A stretch of DNA of 64,000 bases from the NCBI RefSeq assembly GCF_035440685.1, contig NZ_DAORMW010000029.1; one strand, given 5' to 3'. Positions within the stretch are counted from its first letter, which is position 1. Each line of letters starts with the position of its first letter. Of the stretch, positions 59,743 through 64,000 are shown in pieces. This DNA is from Accumulibacter appositus (lineage in GTDB: Bacteria; Pseudomonadota; Gammaproteobacteria; Burkholderiales; Rhodocyclaceae). The notes under the pieces are model-generated. The model saw nothing but the letters and a program-made list of their open reading frames with translations, did no database searches and was not told the DNA's origin. The translations under genes were made by a program, and so were the position numbers.

Positions 59743-60420
59743 ATGAGTGACGCGGCCAGGTCTTCGCAGCCGCTGATGGCGTGCCAGGAGTGCGATCTGC
59801 TGCAGCGCATTCCGGTACTTCCCGTTGGTGGCCGGGCGCGCTGCGCGCGTTGTGGCTTCGTACTGGCGGCGAGGCCGCGTGATCCGCTCGAGCTGCCGCT
59901 GGTGCTCACGCTCACCGCGCTGATCGTCTTCGTCGTCGCCAACGCCATGCCGCTGATGGACCTCTCGGCGGTCGGGCGCTACGCGAGCACGACGATCCTC
60001 GGCGGTGCGCGCCAGATGTGGCTGGACGGTGAACGCATCACGGCCATGATCGTCGTTTTCTGTGCGGTGATTGCTCCCGCGCTTTACCTGCTGATGATGC
60101 TGGCCGTGCTGCTCGCAGCCAGGCGCCCCCCGCTGCCGCACTGGAGCGGCGAGTTGCTGCGCTGGGGGCTGCACATGCAGCCCTGGGCGATGTACGACGT
60201 GATGTTGCTGGGCATTCTCGTGGCGCTGATCAAGATCGCCCAACTGGCAACCGTAGATCCCGGCGTTGGCTTGTTTGCGATGGGCCTGCTGGCGCTTCTG
60301 TTGCCGGCGATCTCGGTCACTTTCGACGCCCGCGAAGTCTGGAAAAGGGTTGAATGGAAGCATGGTGACGATCTCGCAGCAGCATTTGCCGACGGGAATT
60401 ACGAGGAGCGCGGCCGATGA
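59743..60420 (+). CDS. pqiA: PqiA family protein (first half-size copy)
   Basis: The inner-membrane protein has 225 residues with an N-terminal zinc-ribbon (CQECDLLQ...CARCGF) and four hydrophobic helices. E. coli PqiA is a single protein with two such halves; here the halves are separate genes. The ATG at 59743 is preferred to an upstream GTG. It leads the pqiA-pqiA-pqiB-pqiC operon and overlaps the next gene (ATGA). Confidence 0.88.
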   Translation: MSDAARSSQPLMACQECDLLQRIPVLPVGGRARCARCGFVLAARPRDPLELPLVLTLTALIVFVVANAMPLMDLSAVGRYASTTILGGARQMWLDGERITAMIVVFCAVIAPALYLLMMLAVLLAARRPPLPHWSGELLRWGLHMQPWAMYDVMLLGILVALIKIAQLATVDPGVGLFAMGLLALLLPAISVTFDAREVWKRVEWKHGDDLAAAFADGNYEERGR

Positions 60421-61058
60421 GCGGTGCGGTCGTCACCGGGGCGCGTGCGGGGCTGGTCTCCTGCGAAACCTGCAAGTTGCTCACCCGGCCGGTTAACGCC
60501 GAGCATGCCGGCCACTGCCCGCGCTGCGGCGCGACGCTCGAGGTTCGCCGCGTGCAGTCCTTGCAGCGTACCTGGGCGCTGATCATCGCCGCGGCAATTT
60601 GCTACATCCCGGCCAACCTGCTGCCAGTGATGGTCAGCAACACCTTTGCTACCTCCGATGCCGAAACGATCATGGGCGGCGTGGTTTACCTGTATTCCTC
60701 AGGATCCTGGCCGCTGGCGCTGATCGTGCTCGTCGCCAGCGTCATGGTGCCGCTTGGCAAGTTGCTGGCGCTCGGTTACCTTCTGGTCAGCGTTCAGCGC
60801 GGCATGGCAGGGAGCCACCATGAGCGGGCGCGTCTGTTCAGGATCGTCGTCTTCATCGGCCGCTGGTCGATGCTCGACGTCTTCGTTGCCACCTTCACCG
60901 TCGCGCTGGTGCAATTGCAACCCTTGATGTCGGTGCTGCCGGGGGCCGGAGTGCTGTTCTTCGCGGCGGTGGTGGTGCTGACCATGCTGGCGGCGGAGAC
61001 CTTCGATCCCCGCCTGCTCTGGGATTCGGCAACTGATATGGAGAAGCAGGATGGCTGA
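60417..61058 (+). CDS. pqiA: PqiA family protein (second half-size copy)
   Basis: The inner-membrane protein has 213 residues with CETCKLL...CPRCGA zinc-ribbon cysteines and four helices including the conserved YIPANLLPVMV. It is the second half of a split PqiA and overlaps pqiB by 8 bp. Confidence 0.88.
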   Translation: MSGAVVTGARAGLVSCETCKLLTRPVNAEHAGHCPRCGATLEVRRVQSLQRTWALIIAAAICYIPANLLPVMVSNTFATSDAETIMGGVVYLYSSGSWPLALIVLVASVMVPLGKLLALGYLLVSVQRGMAGSHHERARLFRIVVFIGRWSMLDVFVATFTVALVQLQPLMSVLPGAGVLFFAAVVVLTMLAAETFDPRLLWDSATDMEKQDG

Positions 61059-62709
61059 CGGCAGCGAACGCGACGACCTTCCGCAAGCGACGGTCGTGCC
61101 GAAGAAGCGGACCCGGGTGTCCACGGTGTGGGTGATTCCGATCCTTGCCGCCGTGGTCGCCGTCGGCATAGCAGTGCAGCGGGTTCTCAGCGAAGGCCCG
61201 ACGGTGACCATCGTCTTCAAGAATGCGCAAGGCATCGAGGCCGGCAAGACGGTCGTCAAATACAAGGACGTGAGCATCGGTCAAGTGGCTGCGGTGCAGC
61301 TTTCGAACGATTACAGCAGCGTCAAGGTGACCGCCAAGATCGCCAAGAGCGCGGCCGGCCTGATGGTCGAAGACGCGAAATTCTGGGTCGTTGAGCCGCG
61401 CATCACGCTGAGCGGTGTTTCCGGCCTGGGAACGCTTCTGTCGGGCAACTACATCGGCTTCGAGGCTGGCAAGTCGGCCAGCAGCGAGGACAGCTTCAGC
61501 GGGCTGGAAGTGCCGCCGATCATCACCGATCAGCCTGGGCGGCAGTTCGTGCTCAAGGCCGACAACCTGGGCTCGCTGGGTATCGGATCACCGGTTTACT
61601 ATCGACGCTTGCCGGCGGGGCAGGTGGTCGCCTACGCGTTGGCGAAAGACGGCCAAGCCGTCGAGATCAGGATTTTCGTGAACGCGCCGTACGACAGCTA
61701 CGTCAATGCCGGAACGCGTTTCTGGAACGCCAGTGGTTTTGACCTCTCGGTCAGTGCTGACGGCCTGGACGTGCAAACGCAGTCGATGGTGGCGCTGATT
61801 GCCGGCGGCCTGGCGTTTGAGACACCTCCGTTTTCGCCGGCAGCGGAACCGGCTGCCGCCGACGCCGAGTTCATTCTGCATGGCGATCAGGTGACGGCGA
61901 TGAAGCAGCCCGAGCCGATGGCCAGGCGCTACGTTCTTAATTTCGATGAGTCGTTGCGCGGGCTCTCTGTCGGCGCGCCGGTCACCCTGCTTGGTCTGCC
62001 AGGCGGAGAGGTGACCAGTGTCGGGCTTGATGTCGACCCGAAGACGCAGCGTCTCCGCGGCCGCGTCGAGTTCGTCGTCTATCCCGAGCGCCTGGTTGCG
62101 CAAATGCACGATCCGGAGCAAGTTCGCGGCGAAATGCTCGCGCGCGTCAGTGCCAGGCGCGAGGCGTTCTTCGAGCGCATGGTCGAGGATTTCGGACTGC
62201 GTGCGCAGATTCAGAGTGGCAACCTGCTTACCGGCCAGCGCTATGTATCTTTTGATTTTCACCCGGACGCGCCGAAAGCAAAGGTCGACTGGAGCAAGGA
62301 CAAGGCGGTGGTGCCGGCGATCCCGAGTACCCTTCCGAACTTCGAGGCGAAGATCGGCAGTATTCTGGAGAAGCTCGACAAGTTGCCGTACGAGGCGCTC
62401 GGTGCCGACACCAGGAAAGTACTGGCAACGCTCAACCAGACGCTGAAGGATGCCGGCCAGGCCGTCAAGCGCTTCGATTCGGACGTCACCCCGGACCTCA
62501 AGAAAGCGCTTGAGGAGATCAGCCGTGCAACAGCATCCGCAGACCGCTTGATCAAGAATACCGACAAGGGGCTCCTGGCGCCGGATTCGCCGGGCCAGCA
62601 GGATTTGCGCGAAGCGATGCGCGAGGTGGCACGCGCTGCGCGCTCACTGCGCGTGCTGACCGACTACCTCGAACGACATCCCGAAGCACTACTTCGCGGC
62701 AAGAACTGA
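61051..62709 (+). CDS. pqiB: PqiB, MCE-domain transport protein
   Basis: The protein has 552 residues with one N-terminal membrane helix (about 25-41), three MCE domains (first near FKNAQGIEAGKTVVKYKD, second near LKADNLGSLGIGSPVYYRRL, third near LNFDESLRGLSVGAPVTLLG) and a C-terminal helical region. PqiB hexamers form a tube across the periplasm for lipid movement between membranes. The size matches E. coli PqiB. Confidence 0.95.
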   Translation: MADGSERDDLPQATVVPKKRTRVSTVWVIPILAAVVAVGIAVQRVLSEGPTVTIVFKNAQGIEAGKTVVKYKDVSIGQVAAVQLSNDYSSVKVTAKIAKSAAGLMVEDAKFWVVEPRITLSGVSGLGTLLSGNYIGFEAGKSASSEDSFSGLEVPPIITDQPGRQFVLKADNLGSLGIGSPVYYRRLPAGQVVAYALAKDGQAVEIRIFVNAPYDSYVNAGTRFWNASGFDLSVSADGLDVQTQSMVALIAGGLAFETPPFSPAAEPAAADAEFILHGDQVTAMKQPEPMARRYVLNFDESLRGLSVGAPVTLLGLPGGEVTSVGLDVDPKTQRLRGRVEFVVYPERLVAQMHDPEQVRGEMLARVSARREAFFERMVEDFGLRAQIQSGNLLTGQRYVSFDFHPDAPKAKVDWSKDKAVVPAIPSTLPNFEAKIGSILEKLDKLPYEALGADTRKVLATLNQTLKDAGQAVKRFDSDVTPDLKKALEEISRATASADRLIKNTDKGLLAPDSPGQQDLREAMREVARAARSLRVLTDYLERHPEALLRGKN

Positions 62710-62721
62710 GGAGAGAATCTG

Positions 62722-63291
62722 ATGCGTCATCTGACCGCCATCGCCCCTGTGTTGCTGGTCGCAATCGTCACCGCCTGCACTTCGCCGCCAGCGCGCTTTT
62801 ACGCCTTGAGCAGCCCAACGCCTTCGGCCGGGAGCGCATCGGGCCCGTCGGTCGCGGTCGGTCCGGTGGTGCTGCCCACGGTCGTCGATCGTCCGCAGAT
62901 CGTCGTGCATACGGGGGCAAACGAGGTGCGCCTGGACGAATTCAACCGCTGGGCATCGCCGCTTCCCGAAGATATCACGCGGGTGATGGCCGCCAATCTG
63001 GGGCAGGAACTGGCTACGGAGCGCGTCTGGCCATATTCGCAGAGCAGCCAAGTCACGGCCGACTACCAGGTGCGCATCGATATCCAGAGATTCGAGTCGA
63101 CACTTGGCGATGCGGTGCTGATCGAGGCCTTGTGGACCGTTCGTCGCGTCGCTGCGGACAGCTCGAAAAGCGGGCGATCGCTGATCCGCGAGCCGACCGC
63201 TGGCGGTAGTTTCGAGGCGCTGGTTGCTGCGCATAGCCGTGCTCTGGCGCGCATTAGCAGTGATATTGCGGTAGCGATCAGCGCACCGTGA
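62722..63291 (+). CDS. pqiC: PqiC outer-membrane lipoprotein
   Basis: The protein has 189 residues with a lipoprotein signal (VAIVTACTS, lipidated Cys19). The PqiC/YmbA/DUF330 domain is recognisable by PPARFYALSS, VGPVVLPTVVDRPQIVV and RWASPLPEDITRVMAANL. It caps the PqiB tube at the outer membrane. It is the last pqi gene and its stop overlaps the GTG of the next gene. Confidence 0.93.
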   Translation: MRHLTAIAPVLLVAIVTACTSPPARFYALSSPTPSAGSASGPSVAVGPVVLPTVVDRPQIVVHTGANEVRLDEFNRWASPLPEDITRVMAANLGQELATERVWPYSQSSQVTADYQVRIDIQRFESTLGDAVLIEALWTVRRVAADSSKSGRSLIREPTAGGSFEALVAAHSRALARISSDIAVAISAP

Positions 63292-64000
63292 CCCAGAGGC
63301 TGGTGGTGCTGGGTAGCTGCGCCGGGTGCTGCGGCAGGGCGAGGATCAGCCGCCGGGTCGTTGCAGCGCTTGTCGGGGTTTTCGTGGCACTGCTGCTGGT
63401 CCTGCCGGCGCACGCCGAGCTCGGCCCACAGGCCGACGTGGTCAGGAGTATCCGTACGGAGAACGCCCGCCTGGCCGCTCAGATCGCTGACACAACGACG
63501 GCGCTCGATTCGGCGCGCAGCGATCTCGTGCGGCTGCGCAACAGTAGCAAGGAACTCGATCAACGCTTGCAGCGAATCGAGCGGCACGCGCAGATGCCCG
63601 CCTTGGGCCAGGTGTTTGCGCAGACGGTCATTGAGCAGTTGAGCGGACTGCCTGGCGCCGAGGGTTTCGAAGCCGGGCGCGACCAGCGTGAAGACCAGCT
63701 GGAGGCGGCGAGTGATGCCAACCTGCGCACCGAACACGCGCTCGAGGCACTGGGGGACATCGAAACGGCGGTGGTGTTGCGCTTCGGGACGGCAGAGCCG
63801 CCGCTGGCGGACGACTTGTGGCCCCGGTTCGAGGCGGCGGCGAGACCGCTACTCGCCGAGCAGCAAGTCTTGCTGACCAGTCTTGACGAGCTGCAGGGCC
63901 AGTTGCTGAAAGCGCTGCAGGCGAGTGATGCCGCCGCTCTCGAACTGGCGCGACGAACGCAGGCGGCGCGCGCGGAATTGACCCGGCTGTCCTTTTGGGT
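63288..64000 (+). CDS. Probable large mechanosensitive channel, MscK/KefA-like N-terminus (3' end missing)
   Basis: The gene starts at a GTG overlapping the pqiC stop (GTGA) and runs off the right edge; about 237 codons are visible. A signal peptide (ending LPAHA) is followed by a long helical periplasmic region (RTENARLAAQIADTTTALDS; RLRNSSKELDQRLQRIERH), as in the N-terminal domain of MscK/MscM-type channels. No channel domain is visible because the sequence ends, so the family is inferred. Confidence 0.6.
   Translation, partial: MTQRLVVLGSCAGCCGRARISRRVVAALVGVFVALLLVLPAHAELGPQADVVRSIRTENARLAAQIADTTTALDSARSDLVRLRNSSKELDQRLQRIERHAQMPALGQVFAQTVIEQLSGLPGAEGFEAGRDQREDQLEAASDANLRTEHALEALGDIETAVVLRFGTAEPPLADDLWPRFEAAARPLLAEQQVLLTSLDELQGQLLKALQASDAAALELARRTQAARAELTRLSFW

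Overview
The window is high-GC bacterial DNA that reads as a chromosome segment of a betaproteobacterium. Supporting signs are the TonB/ExbB/ExbD and Fbp iron systems, the paired Aat/Bpt N-end-rule transferases, the PqiABC operon and a DUF1178 gene beside tRNA-Gly and tRNA-Leu. A cytochrome b-ferredoxin-FlpD fusion, propionyl-CoA synthetase, many c-di-GMP proteins and a menaquinone-type gene set point towards Rhodocyclales, perhaps a 'Candidatus Accumulibacter' relative. That placement is inference; no rRNA or other marker gene is present.

Layout. 1-11 kb is respiratory: a cytochrome b/2x[4Fe-4S]/FlpD fusion with a small partner, then a minus-strand heme-copper oxidoreductase operon (49-residue subunit, CuA subunit II, subunit I, heme O synthase, SCO protein, TrmL). 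Facing it are two heme A synthase homologues, a PCuAC copper chaperone and a second SCO. Subunit I keeps all six metal-binding histidines but lacks the active-site tyrosine, so it may be a nitric oxide reductase rather than an oxidase. FNR-type palindromes lie upstream of both the fusion gene and this operon. 11-22 kb is mostly housekeeping: racemase, EamA exporter, ThpR, TonB-ExbB-ExbD, two tRNAs, DUF1178, glutathione-dependent formaldehyde detoxification, an HDOD-REC-GGDEF protein, a cupin and an SRAP protein. 22.9-27.7 kb is a menE-menF-menD set. 27.8-35 kb is a signalling operon of TonB-dependent receptor, YfiR-like protein, hybrid histidine kinase and REC-PAS-GGDEF-EAL protein. 35-39.4 kb holds propionyl-CoA synthetase, a degenerate REC-GGDEF protein and an acryloyl-CoA reductase-like enzyme. 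39.8-46.2 kb holds an NlpC/P60 hydrolase, a Fur-box-flanked Fe(III) ABC transporter (fbpA, fbpB, fbpC) and aat-bpt. 46.3-59.7 kb is accessory: an HBM-like sensor without output domain, a large repeat array, and a cluster of uncharacterised exported proteins (DUF2092, DUF1254/DUF1214, a propeller-like protein, a DUF1579-like protein, a SHOCT-like protein, a decayed gene, a FadL-like porin) with an AraC regulator. 59.7-64 kb is pqiA-pqiA-pqiB-pqiC followed by the start of a probable mechanosensitive channel gene.

A dispersed repeat family occurs five times (about 22.0, 27.7, 41.6, 48.6 and 49.7 kb). Its core is three successive hairpins, and the longer copies carry an extra 78-bp palindromic module, present seven times in tandem in the copy at 48.3-48.9 kb. 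Two copies supply the stop codons of neighbouring reading frames.
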